From contig NZ_CP160398.1 in assembly GCF_040729435.1 (NCBI RefSeq), forward strand, positions 124,001-188,000: DNA of 64,000 nucleotides. The letters run 5' to 3'. Origin of the DNA: Pseudomonas sp. HOU2 (lineage in GTDB: Bacteria; Pseudomonadota; Gammaproteobacteria; Pseudomonadales; Pseudomonadaceae). Made by a program: the position numbers and the translations under genes. Below the pieces are notes generated by a model. It had not been told where the DNA came from, did no database searches, and was given only the letters and a program-made list of their open reading frames with translations. Below are positions 24,697 to 34,205 of this stretch, piece by piece (the first letter of the stretch is position 1; each line of letters starts with the position of its first letter).

Positions 24697-27171
24697 GTGG
24701 CGCAACACACTCTTGATCTTCCTCCCGAACTTCGTCCATTGGCCGAAATGCCTTGGTTCAAGCGGCTGGCCGCGCGCTTCTTCGGCCATGGCCTGACGCG
24801 TTTGCGCGCCCAGCACCGTGCCTCTTGGCTACACGGCCAGGCTGACGGTTTTCGCAGCGGCCACACTGCGGGTGTGGAGTACGGTTTCAAGGAGGGAAAA
24901 CTTGAAGGGCTGGAGGAAGGTCGCCAGGTTCTATTGATTCGCGACAGCCGCAGCACCGAGCATCGTCCGCCGAGCGTCGATAATCATCTGTTCGACGACT
25001 GGCGCCTGCCACTCAGTGCCGAGCTGAAGAAACGCATGAAAGCCGACGTAGCGCGCCTGCTGCCCGCGCATGCCCAGCCAAGCCTCGCACAATGGAAGAT
25101 GATCTTCAGCGACACTCCCTCGACTTCGGTGATCGCCGGGGCCGGGGCAGGCAAGTCGACCACGCTGGTGCTGCGTATCCTGTTGCTCACGCATTATCTG
25201 GGCTTTGAGCTGGATTCGATGACCGTGGTGACCTTCACTCGTGAGTCGCGCAAGGATTTCATCAATAAGCTGATCGAGATGTTCGCGCTGTGGGGCCAAC
25301 CGTTAAGCCTGAAACAGGCGCGGGAACTGGTGCGCACCTTTCACTCACGCATTTTGCCGATGGTCCGCAGCCTGCCGGGGTTCGAGCGCTTGCAGGCTTT
25401 TGAAAATCTCAGCAATCGGCCACAAGGTGCTGACGAAGAGGTCGACAGCAACCCGTTCGATCTGCGCATCAACGATGCCCAACGCCAGCAGCTCAACGCT
25501 TGCTACCACCGGTTATTCAATGATGACGAACGTTTCCGCCAGTTGATTCAGCCATTGGCCAAGGCGGGTTTGCAGCTCAAGGAACTGGAGCGCGATCATC
25601 CTGACGTGCAAAAGCGCGTAGCAGTGACCGAGCTGGCGGCCAAGCGCGACGAGGAACTGTGCGACGCCATCGAAGACCTTTGGTTTCGTGCCGGTGCCTG
25701 GCCGATCAAAGGCATCGAACCCAGCCGCCAGACCTTCGAGATCAATGGGTCGACCTTTCACTGCCATGGCTATATTCCCAGCCTCGATGCCTGGGTGGTA
25801 CTCGGCTTCGATCCCCGGGAAAACCCGCAAATCTGCCGTCCCAACGCCAAACTCAGCGTGCGCGCTGAATGGGCTGTGAAGCGCACCCTGTTTCAAGCTT
25901 TCTGTCGCAAGCCATTGATTTGGCTGGACACATACGAGGCATCAAAGCGGGTTTTGTCGACATTGGCCGGTGACGCAAGCGCCGGGCCGGGGTTTGATTA
26001 CAAGGTCAAAGGCGAGTTGGCTTCAGCGCCGCTACTGGACTGTTTTGTCGCGGCGGCCGGCTTTATCGAAAACCTTGGGCTGGACGTGCCGGATGCCGTC
26101 GGCCGCATGAGTTTTGCCAAAGACGATCCCGACCGGTTTTTCTTCGAAGCGCTGAGCCTGTTCTGGCGTGCCCTTGAAGATCATCTGCTCGATCAGAAGC
26201 CGCCAGTGATGACCTACAACCGCATGTTTGCGCTGTTCAGCGAACATTCGCCGGAGAATCTCAAGCTGCTCAGCAATGAGCTGCTGCGACCGATGTCGCA
26301 CCTGATGATTGACGAGTTTCAGGACGTATCGCCGCAGATCGTTTCGTGGATTCGCGCCAGCCTGACGGAAATCCGCAGTCGCGGCCCGGCCATGCACGTC
26401 GGGCGGGGCGCGCAACGTTCGTCGTTGCTGTGCGTCGGTGACGACTGGCAATCGATCTACGGCTGGCGCGGCAGTTCGCCGAGTTACTTCATGGAGTTCA
26501 ACAAGGAATTCCCGTCACCGAGCACTACACGGGTGATGCTCAGCGACAACTATCGCAGCCATCAGCACATCATCGATGCTGCGGAACACATCGTCCGCGC
26601 TGCGCCGGCAATTCCCGGGAAGAAGGCCAAGGCCAGCGGTGCCCCCAAGGCATTGCAGCCAGTCAATGTGCTGGAACGCGATGATCAGGCTTTGGGGCAG
26701 CGCCTGGCTGAACATTACAATCGCGGCGATTCAATCTTGATGCTTTATCGAAAAAGCAGTGATAAATCATTGATTGAGCAGCATATTCAGCCTGTAGTTA
26801 ATGTTGATTCGAGTTTGCCGTACGAGGCTCGTCGCCTGAAGCAATTGACCTTCCACAGTGCCAAAGGTCTGCAAGCCGATGCGGTGTTTCTGCTGGGTGA
26901 TTGCCAGCATCTGACCAGTTCGCCGTACAAGAACCAGGTGTATCGCATGGCTGGCCTGGGCAAGGCTGGCGACAGCGAGCCTTATGACTCGGCGCAGAAG
27001 GACGAGATCCTGCGGCTGGCCTACGTTGGCATCACACGGGCGGTCAGTCATTGCTACTGGTATGTCGAGCCGCAGGACACCCAGGCAGTCAACATGCCCA
27101 GAGCGTCTGACCGCGTAGCCCAAGGCAAGGCGTTCTTCGTCGATCAGCGAAAACAGCCGCAAACCGCATAA
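24697..27171 (+). CDS. UvrD/HelD-like superfamily I DNA helicase
   Basis: The 824-residue protein has Walker A 'AGAGAGKSTTLVLRIL', motif II 'HLMIDEFQDVSPQIV', motif III 'CVGDDWQSIYGWRGSS', motif IV/Va 'LTFHSAKGLQADAVFLLGD' and a C-terminal 'RLAYVGITRAVSHCYW'. A middle insert ('FEINGSTFHCHGYIPSLDAW') resembles the degenerate nuclease-like module of helicase IV (HelD). It probably unwinds DNA in recombination or repair. The start is GTG at 24697, nine bases after GGAG. It is transcribed alone and ends in a terminator. The specific family name is uncertain. Confidence 0.88.
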   Translation: MAQHTLDLPPELRPLAEMPWFKRLAARFFGHGLTRLRAQHRASWLHGQADGFRSGHTAGVEYGFKEGKLEGLEEGRQVLLIRDSRSTEHRPPSVDNHLFDDWRLPLSAELKKRMKADVARLLPAHAQPSLAQWKMIFSDTPSTSVIAGAGAGKSTTLVLRILLLTHYLGFELDSMTVVTFTRESRKDFINKLIEMFALWGQPLSLKQARELVRTFHSRILPMVRSLPGFERLQAFENLSNRPQGADEEVDSNPFDLRINDAQRQQLNACYHRLFNDDERFRQLIQPLAKAGLQLKELERDHPDVQKRVAVTELAAKRDEELCDAIEDLWFRAGAWPIKGIEPSRQTFEINGSTFHCHGYIPSLDAWVVLGFDPRENPQICRPNAKLSVRAEWAVKRTLFQAFCRKPLIWLDTYEASKRVLSTLAGDASAGPGFDYKVKGELASAPLLDCFVAAAGFIENLGLDVPDAVGRMSFAKDDPDRFFFEALSLFWRALEDHLLDQKPPVMTYNRMFALFSEHSPENLKLLSNELLRPMSHLMIDEFQDVSPQIVSWIRASLTEIRSRGPAMHVGRGAQRSSLLCVGDDWQSIYGWRGSSPSYFMEFNKEFPSPSTTRVMLSDNYRSHQHIIDAAEHIVRAAPAIPGKKAKASGAPKALQPVNVLERDDQALGQRLAEHYNRGDSILMLYRKSSDKSLIEQHIQPVVNVDSSLPYEARRLKQLTFHSAKGLQADAVFLLGDCQHLTSSPYKNQVYRMAGLGKAGDSEPYDSAQKDEILRLAYVGITRAVSHCYWYVEPQDTQAVNMPRASDRVAQGKAFFVDQRKQPQTA

Positions 27172-27182
27172 CACGCACGCGC

Positions 27183-27214
27183 AAAAAAGCCCGCCTAAAT
27201 TGGCGGGCTTTTTT
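27183..27214. terminator. Bidirectional terminator after the helicase gene
   Basis: AAAAAAGCCCGCC-TAAATT-GGCGGGCTTTTTT is a strong stem with flanking A and T runs, lying between convergent genes. Confidence 0.9.
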
Positions 27215-27229
27215 ATTAAAAACAGCAGG

Positions 27230-27502
27230 TTAAGCGTAACTCCTGAAGGATTCCGGAGGAATGAAAGCCTCCAGTTCATCTTCCACCGCTTCGATAATGC
27301 GCTCGACATCCGCCGCGTTCATCACCGTGGCACACGGAATGCCCGCGATGGCGATCATGGTTTCGCCGCTGGCACGATCAAACAGACGAGCAATCATGCT
27401 GCCCGGTGCATCCATCGTCGCTTCGAAACCCATGGGATGAAAATGCCAGCGCATCAGCTGGCACGCGTTAGGGAACGTGACTTTACTGGAACCTTTATTC
27501 AT
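27230..27502 (-). CDS. DUF1652-like small protein
   Basis: The 90-residue protein resembles the Pseudomonas-specific DUF1652 group: 'MRWHFHPMGFEATM', 'ARLFDRASGETMIAIAGIP' and 'ADVERIIEAVEDELEAF'. The function of the family is unknown. No signal peptide or membrane segment is seen. It is convergent with the helicase gene and shares its terminator. Confidence 0.65.
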   Translation of the reverse strand: MNKGSSKVTFPNACQLMRWHFHPMGFEATMDAPGSMIARLFDRASGETMIAIAGIPCATVMNAADVERIIEAVEDELEAFIPPESFRSYA

Positions 27503-27765
27503 GTGTTGCCCGCCTTCTTCATCGAGCGCTTCCGTTTGCTCATGTTAGGTGGGAAGAGCCTTCATTGGCTCAACCGGTCAGTGAGGTTAAAAGTAGCATC
27601 CGCATGTGAATTTTCCGTGAGATTTTTCAGTTCATTTTGCGATTGCTTCGCATTTTTTGATGTAAGTCACGCCTTGAACAGTCATCGCCAAAAGGCCACT
27701 ACGGTTTGCTCGTTGATCGTTTCGACGAAGTTGGGCAAGCTCGACTCTTTTGCGCAGAGCCCTTT

Positions 27766-28581
27766 ATGCACGCCGACGATGACGGCCCAGAACAGACCCC
27801 GGCCACGGCTGCCACGGTCATGCGCTATCACCTGAGCTGGAAACACCGCGATCTGGACAGCGTCATGGCGCTGTATCACCCGGACGTCCAGTACAACGAT
27901 TTCTTCCAGAACCGGATCCTCGGCCTCGACGAATTGCGCGAGTACGTGCGCGTGAGCATGCCGCGAGAATCCGACGAAGCGCTGGAGCATTGCGACCGGA
28001 TTCGCGTGGATGGCAACACCGCCTTCATTCAGTACGAAGTGACCCTGCGCGGCGGCGACGGGCTGGTGTCGTTCCGTTCCAGCGAAGCGATCACGGTCAA
28101 GGACGGATTGATCTGGCGGGTCAACGAATACGCTTCGCTGGTTCGCGCACAAACCAATGGCGCCGCCGCACCGAGTGAGCGCCCGGCGGTGAGTCGCCTG
28201 GGGCTGTCACCGCGCCAGATCAGTTTCATGGCCGAAGACCTGCAGCAGTACTTCGAACGCCAGCAACCGTATCTCGACCCGGAACTGGACCTGCAACGGG
28301 TGGCAAAGGAGTGCGGATACAGCCGCAATCAGATTTCCTACCTGCTCAATCAGGTGCTGGGTCAGAGCTTTTACCGCTACGTCAATCAGGCGCGCCTGCA
28401 GCACTTGCTCAAGTCGCTGGATCAGGCCACGCCACCGCTGCGTATCGACGAACTGGCGTTTGCCGCCGGTTTCAACTCGCTGTCAGCGTTCTACAGTTGT
28501 TTCCGCCAACACACCGGTCAGTCGCCGAAGGCCTACGCCAAACAAATTTCTTTGCGGGCACGCGCGCAAGACAGTCATTGA
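27766..28581 (+). CDS. AraC-family regulator with N-terminal SnoaL/NTF2-like domain
   Basis: The 271-residue protein has an NTF2/SnoaL-like ligand domain (about 10-125, 'RYHLSWKHRDLDSVMALYHP', 'VQYNDFFQN') joined to a C-terminal AraC double HTH (about 165-265, 'LQRVAKECGYSRNQISYLLN', 'LAFAAGFNSLSAFYSCFRQH'). It lies 52 bases before the FAD oxidoreductase operon in the same direction and probably controls it. The start at 27766 ('MHADDDGPEQ') is chosen by domain fit; the ribosome binding site is weak, and a longer in-frame start at 27706 is possible. Confidence 0.8.
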   Translation: MHADDDGPEQTPATAATVMRYHLSWKHRDLDSVMALYHPDVQYNDFFQNRILGLDELREYVRVSMPRESDEALEHCDRIRVDGNTAFIQYEVTLRGGDGLVSFRSSEAITVKDGLIWRVNEYASLVRAQTNGAAAPSERPAVSRLGLSPRQISFMAEDLQQYFERQQPYLDPELDLQRVAKECGYSRNQISYLLNQVLGQSFYRYVNQARLQHLLKSLDQATPPLRIDELAFAAGFNSLSAFYSCFRQHTGQSPKAYAKQISLRARAQDSH

Positions 28582-28633
28582 AGTCACGCACTAGGATCGA
28601 CGCCATCGAAGGTTTTCAGTGGCGGAGTCTTGC

Positions 28634-30040
28634 ATGCCGGCGTGGCGCACTATCAGTTTGTGGATGGATCAACTCGACGAGCCGCTCACCGCGCGGCCGG
28701 CGCTGGAGCAGGATCTGGATGTCGACGTGGCCATCATCGGCGCCGGTTACACCGGGCTGTGGACCGCGTACTACCTGAAAAAACTCGCTCCGGGTCTGGA
28801 TATCGCCATCGTCGAGGCGCAAACCGCCGGATTCGGTGCGTCCGGGCGCAATGGCGGCTGGCTGATGGGCAACCTGCTGGGCGAGGATCGACTGCTCGCC
28901 GGGCTCTCTCCAGAACAACGTCGCGCCTCGTTTGATCTGCTGCACAGCATCCCGGATGAAGTGGAAGTTGTCCTCGAACGTGAGGGTATCCACTGCGATT
29001 ACCGCAAGGGCGGGGTGCTGTACTGCGCCGCCCGCTACCCGGAGCAGGAAGCCAGCCTGCGCGAATACCTCGACAAACTGCACGCCCAGGGTCTGACCGA
29101 CAACGATTACCGCTGGCTGAGCCCCGAGCAACTGGCGCAACAGATTCGCGTGGCGAAACCCTACGGCGGCATCTATGCACCGCACGTGGCGACCATTCAC
29201 CCGGCGAAACTGGTGCGCGGTCTGGCGCGTACCGTGCAGAACATGGGCGTGAAGATCTACGAAAACAGCCCCGTAACGCATTGGCAGTCCGGCAGTTTGC
29301 GCACGGCCAGGGCCAGTGTGCGCAGTCGCTGGATCGTGCCGGCGGTCGAAGGCTATTCGGTCACGCTGCCACCGTTGGGTCGCTATCAGTTGCCGGTGCA
29401 AAGCCTGATTGTCGCCACCGAACCGTTGTCGGCAGCGACCTGGGATGAAATCGGCCTCAACCGTGGCCAGGCGTTCAGCGAGTTCAGCCGTCAGGTCACC
29501 TATGGCCAGCGCAGTGCCGACAACCGTCTGATCTTCGGTGCCCGCGGCGGTTATCAGTTCGCCGGCAAGTTGCGCCATAACTTCGATCTGACCCGAGATG
29601 AAGTCGAGCTGCGGCGTTATCTGTTCGGCGAACTGTTCCCGCAACTGAAAAACGTGCAGATCACCCACGCCTGGGGCGGTAACCTCGGCATGTCGCGGCA
29701 CTTCAAGCCGCACATGCTCTGCGATCGCGCCAATGGCATCGCGCTGTCCGGCGGCTATGGCGGGGAGGGTGTGGGGGCCAGCAATCTCGGCGGTCGCACC
29801 CTGGCCGATCTGATTCTTGAGCGTGATACCGAACTGGTGCACCAGCCGTGGGTGCTGCCGGACGGCGGGATCCATGCGCTGCGCGCCTGGGAACCGGAGC
29901 CGTGCCGCTGGCTCGGTTACAACGCGATCATCAAAAGTTTTGTCCACGAAGACCAGACCCTGGCCAATCCGGCCAGCGCACCGTGGCGGCGCAAGCTGGC
30001 CAGTCAGGTCGCGGGCTTCATGGAAGGTTTCATGCACTAA
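28634..30040 (+). CDS. FAD-dependent amine oxidoreductase (PuuB/DadA type)
   Basis: The 468-residue protein has an N-terminal FAD-binding motif 'DVAIIGAGYTGLWTAYYL', the 'GFGASGRNGGWLMG' loop and a C-terminal 'GGYGGEGVGASNLGGRTLADL' segment, as in gamma-glutamylputrescine oxidase and related amine or D-amino-acid oxidases. It probably oxidises an amine or a derivative. The start at 28634 ('MPAWRTISLWMD') has GGAG six bases upstream. The cupin gene follows after 31 bases, then a PotF-type binding protein. Together they suggest uptake and oxidation of a polyamine-like compound. Confidence 0.85.
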   Translation: MPAWRTISLWMDQLDEPLTARPALEQDLDVDVAIIGAGYTGLWTAYYLKKLAPGLDIAIVEAQTAGFGASGRNGGWLMGNLLGEDRLLAGLSPEQRRASFDLLHSIPDEVEVVLEREGIHCDYRKGGVLYCAARYPEQEASLREYLDKLHAQGLTDNDYRWLSPEQLAQQIRVAKPYGGIYAPHVATIHPAKLVRGLARTVQNMGVKIYENSPVTHWQSGSLRTARASVRSRWIVPAVEGYSVTLPPLGRYQLPVQSLIVATEPLSAATWDEIGLNRGQAFSEFSRQVTYGQRSADNRLIFGARGGYQFAGKLRHNFDLTRDEVELRRYLFGELFPQLKNVQITHAWGGNLGMSRHFKPHMLCDRANGIALSGGYGGEGVGASNLGGRTLADLILERDTELVHQPWVLPDGGIHALRAWEPEPCRWLGYNAIIKSFVHEDQTLANPASAPWRRKLASQVAGFMEGFMH

Positions 30041-30071
30041 CCGCCGTTTTCTTCACAAGACAGGTCTCACC

Positions 30072-30416
30072 ATGAGCATTACGCAGTTCAAGAACACCGC
30101 CAGCCTGCAACTGGATGAATCCAACCCGGTCGCCGCGCCAATCGGCGAGCCGGTCGCGATTGCCTCGACCACCAGCGTCGAGCGCGATGACGGCGTCGAA
30201 ACCGGCGTCTGGGAATGCACCCCGGGGCGCTGGCGCCGGCAGATCACCGCGCAGGAGTTCTGCCATTTCATTTCCGGGCGTTGCACGTTCACCCCCGACG
30301 ACGGCAGCGAAACCCTGCACATACAAGGTGGCGACGCACTGATGTTGCCGGCCAACACGCTCGGCATCTGGGATATCCAGGAGACCGTGCGCAAGACCTA
30401 CGTCCTTATTTTCTGA
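30072..30416 (+). CDS. Small cupin protein (DUF861/EutQ-like)
   Basis: The 114-residue protein is a single cupin barrel of the DUF861 type: 'GVWECTPGRWRRQITAQEFC', 'ISGRCTFTPDDG' and 'GDALMLPANTLGIWDIQETV'. Such proteins often sit beside amine oxidoreductases, but their roles are not settled. It lies between the FAD enzyme and the binding protein in one operon, with short gaps. The ATG at 30072 starts the conserved region. Confidence 0.8.
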   Translation: MSITQFKNTASLQLDESNPVAAPIGEPVAIASTTSVERDDGVETGVWECTPGRWRRQITAQEFCHFISGRCTFTPDDGSETLHIQGGDALMLPANTLGIWDIQETVRKTYVLIF

Positions 30417-30432
30417 TTGTTTGATCCTTTGA

Positions 30433-31557
<1,125 letters not shown>

Positions 31558-31572
31558 GCCAACCCCAAACCC

Positions 31573-31653
31573 TGTAGGAGCTGCCGCAGGCTGCGATCTT
31601 TTGATCTTGAAACCCCAAAGATCGCAGCCTCGTTCCACTCGACAGCTCCTACA
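31573..31653. repeat. REP pair, 'GTAGGAGCTGCC' type
   Basis: TGTAGGAGCTGCCGCAGGCT is followed by GCGATCTTTTGATC and a complementary arm ending CAGCTCCTACA. Other copies are at 41870, 42135, 47258, 47357, 50001 and 60645. Confidence 0.9.
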
Positions 31654-31998
31654 GGAATAGGGGATCAGGCCTTATTAAATAGTTGATATCAATACACTGG
31701 CATCGCACTAATAGAGTGCAGGAAAGTGAGACGTACCCATCAAAAAGCAACTTACCAATATTTAATATTTAAATAGAAAATCGTCAGACAATTGGGCGAT
31801 GCCTAATCCGTTAAAACAATCTTTTGACCCCGCAGGCTTTGTTTACGGCAGTTTTGCGCAACAGTGCAATTTGATCTCAAAAAAACGCTAGACGACAGAT
31901 TTCAAATTGTGTCAGGTTTCTTACGCCTTCATTGGGCGAGTGATAGGACGATCTCGCCAGGGATTGTCGCTATCTGACAAAAACTGTTCCATTGCTAA
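31654..31998 (+). promoter_or_regulatory. AT-rich upstream region of aprA
   Basis: About 345 bases before aprA are distinctly AT-rich and carry no gene. The region presumably holds the aprA promoter and a long leader. I cannot place the promoter hexamers with confidence. Confidence 0.5.
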
Positions 31999-32008
31999 AC
32001 AAGGAAGT
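31999..32008 (+). promoter_or_regulatory. RsmA/RsmE (CsrA) binding site over the aprA ribosome binding site
   Basis: ACAAGGAAGT fits the pseudomonad Rsm consensus (A/U)CANGGANG(U/A) exactly and contains the Shine-Dalgarno AAGGA of aprA. Rsm proteins repress translation by covering such sites, and Gac-controlled small RNAs relieve this. Confidence 0.7.
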
Positions 32009-32014
32009 GTGTTT

Positions 32015-33478
32015 ATGTCGAAAGTAAAAGCTAATGCTGTTGATATCACCGCAGACACATTCGTGCCTGTCGGCGCAGCGCAATCTCTGGCTGCGACCAG
32101 CTCTGCCTGGAACCAGATCAACAGCTTCAGCCATCAATACGATCGTGGCGGCAACCTCACGGTCAATGGCAAACCCTCCTTCTCGGTGGATCAAGCCGCC
32201 ACTCAACTGTTGCGCGACGGTGCCTCCTGGCACGACCTCGACAACAGCGGCAAGATCGAACTGACCTACACCTTTCTGACCGCCAAAACCGCTAACTTCA
32301 GCGGCCTCGGCGTCACCGGTTTCAGTCAGTTCAGTGCCCTGCAGAAGGCCCAGGCCGTGCTCGCCATGCAATCCTGGGCGGATGTCGCCAACGTTACGTT
32401 CACCGAAGCATCCCGCGGTGGCGACGGTCACATGACCTTCGGCAACTACAGCGGCGGCCAGGAAGGCGCGGCGGCGTTTGCGTTCCTGCCAGGCACCGAG
32501 CCAGGCTATGACGGTCAGTCCTGGTACCTGACCGGCAGTGGCTACGACGTCAACAAAACCCCGGGTCTGAACAATTACGGGCGTCAAACCCTGACCCATG
32601 AAATCGGCCACACCCTGGGCCTGTCTCACCCTGGCGACTACAACGCCGGCGAAGGCAACCCGACTTACAAGGATGCTTCCTACGGGCAAGACACCCGCGG
32701 TTACAGCCTTATGAGTTACTGGAGTGAAAGCAACACCGCCCAGAACTTCAGTAAGGGCGGTGTGGAAGCCTATGCCTCCGGCCCGCTGATGGATGACATC
32801 GCAGCGATCCAGAAGCTGTACGGCGCCAACCTGAACACCCGTGCCGGTGACACCACCTACGGCTTCAACTCCAACGCCGGGCGCGATTTCCTCAGCGCCT
32901 CGTCGTCGAGCGACAAGCTGGTGTTCTCGGTGTGGGATGCGGGCGGCAAGGACACCTTCGACTTCTCGGGTTTCACCCAGAATCAGAAGATCAACCTTAA
33001 CGAAGCCTCGTTCTCCGACGTTGGCGGCATGATCGGTAACGTGTCCATTGCCAAGGGCGTGACCATCGAGAACGCCATCGGCGGTTCGGGCAACGACCTG
33101 CTGATCGGTAACAGTGCGTCCAACGAGCTGAAGGGCGGTGCCGGCAACGACATCATCTACGGCGCCGGTGGTGCGGACAAACTGTGGGGCGGTTCGGGTT
33201 CGGACACCTTCGTGTTCGCGTCCAGCTCCGACTCCAAGCCGGGTGCGGTCGATCAGATCCTCGATTTCGTCAGCGGTCTGGACAAAATCGACCTGAGCGC
33301 CATCACCAATGGTTCCGGCCTGCACTTTGTCAGCAGCTTCACCGGTTCGGCCGGCGACGCGATCCTGACCTCGTCGGGTGGTAACAGCCTGTTGTCGGTG
33401 GACTTCTCCGGGCACGGCGTGGCGGACTTCCAGGTCAGCACCGTGGGCCAGGCAGCGACCAGCGACATCGTGGCGTGA
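32015..33478 (+). CDS. aprA: Serralysin-type alkaline metalloprotease
   Basis: The 487-residue secreted zinc protease has the catalytic motif '[11 protein letters not shown]' from about residue 195 and the Met-turn 'SLMSYWSES'. RTX calcium repeats follow ('[12 protein letters not shown]', '[20 protein letters not shown]'), then a C-terminal type I secretion signal ending 'SDIVA'. It has no N-terminal signal peptide, as expected for export by AprDEF encoded just downstream. The ATG at 32015 follows AAGGAAG. It is known in related species as AprA/AprX, degrading milk and host proteins. Rsm control is suggested by the site on its ribosome binding site. Confidence 0.96.
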   Translation: MSKVKANAVDITADTFVPVGAAQSLAATSSAWNQINSFSHQYDRGGNLTVNGKPSFSVDQAATQLLRDGASWHDLDNSGKIELTYTFLTAKTANFSGLGVTGFSQFSALQKAQAVLAMQSWADVANVTFTEASRGGDGHMTFGNYSGGQEGAAAFAFLPGTEPGYDGQSWYLTGSGYDVNKTPGLNNYGRQTLTHEIGHTLGLSHPGDYNAGEGNPTYKDASYGQDTRGYSLMSYWSESNTAQNFSKGGVEAYASGPLMDDIAAIQKLYGANLNTRAGDTTYGFNSNAGRDFLSASSSSDKLVFSVWDAGGKDTFDFSGFTQNQKINLNEASFSDVGGMIGNVSIAKGVTIENAIGGSGNDLLIGNSASNELKGGAGNDIIYGAGGADKLWGGSGSDTFVFASSSDSKPGAVDQILDFVSGLDKIDLSAITNGSGLHFVSSFTGSAGDAILTSSGGNSLLSVDFSGHGVADFQVSTVGQAATSDIVA

Positions 33479-33490
33479 TGTGAAACAGGG

Positions 33491-33518
33491 AAGCGGCGCT
33501 TGATGCGCCGCTTTCTTT
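33491..33518 (+). terminator. Terminator/attenuator between aprA and its inhibitor gene
   Basis: AAGCGGCGC-TTGAT-GCGCCGCTT followed by TCTTT forms a stable stem. It would let aprA be transcribed more than the export genes downstream. Confidence 0.75.
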
Positions 33519-33571
33519 ACTTGCATCGTCTTGGCCGCTGGGCAAGGCTACGGGCCGGAGCGAATTTTCTG

Positions 33572-34000
33572 ATGATCTATAAAGCTTTTACCTACAAGGC
33601 AATGGCGTGGCTTTCGGCGGCGCTGATCATGATTTCTGGAGAAACAACCATGGCAAGCAGCCTCAGACTTGAAGATCCATCGGTGTTTGCCGGGCAATGG
33701 CAGGCCGTATTGACTGCAACGGACGACGCCCCGCAGGCGCAGGCATTACAGGACAAGCCGTCGAACACCTGCCTGATTGACCTTGAACCGAACCAGACGC
33801 TGGGCAAGGGCGCCGAATGCCTGGGGGCATGGCTTGAGCAAGCGCCGATTGGCTGGTTCCCTGATCCGGACGGCCTGTCGATTACCGGCAAGGAAGGTTC
33901 AAGAATCCAGTTCTTCAGCCGACAACGTGATGGGCTTTATCTGAGCACTTTGAAGTCGGGGCTGGTGATTACGCTCACGCGCCATACGCCACAACCGTGA
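33572..34000 (+). CDS. inh: Alkaline protease inhibitor
   Basis: The 142-residue periplasmic protein has a signal peptide ('MAWLSAALIMISGETTMA' region) and the Inh fold, starting 'SSLRLEDPSVFAGQWQAVL', with two cysteines ('NTCLIDLEPN', 'GAECLGAWL') for the usual disulfide. The inhibitor's N-terminus plugs the serralysin active site and protects the periplasm. It lies between aprA and the exporter genes, the standard order in the fluorescens group. The start at 33572 gives the best signal peptide. Confidence 0.9.
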   Translation: MIYKAFTYKAMAWLSAALIMISGETTMASSLRLEDPSVFAGQWQAVLTATDDAPQAQALQDKPSNTCLIDLEPNQTLGKGAECLGAWLEQAPIGWFPDPDGLSITGKEGSRIQFFSRQRDGLYLSTLKSGLVITLTRHTPQP

Positions 34001-34205
34001 ACAGCGGGACCGACTGAGCAGTTGAATATAAGGTTTGATGTTGCAGTTATAAGCAACAGTTCAATGCAACGAATGGCGTTTGAAATGTTGAAAGTTGTTA
34101 TTGAAGTGTAAATGCAAGTTGCAAGAACCCGTCCGATCTGCGCACGGATAATTATTGGAAGCGTCTCGCCAAAGAATGGCGGGGAAATTATTGCAGGAAT
34201 AATCA

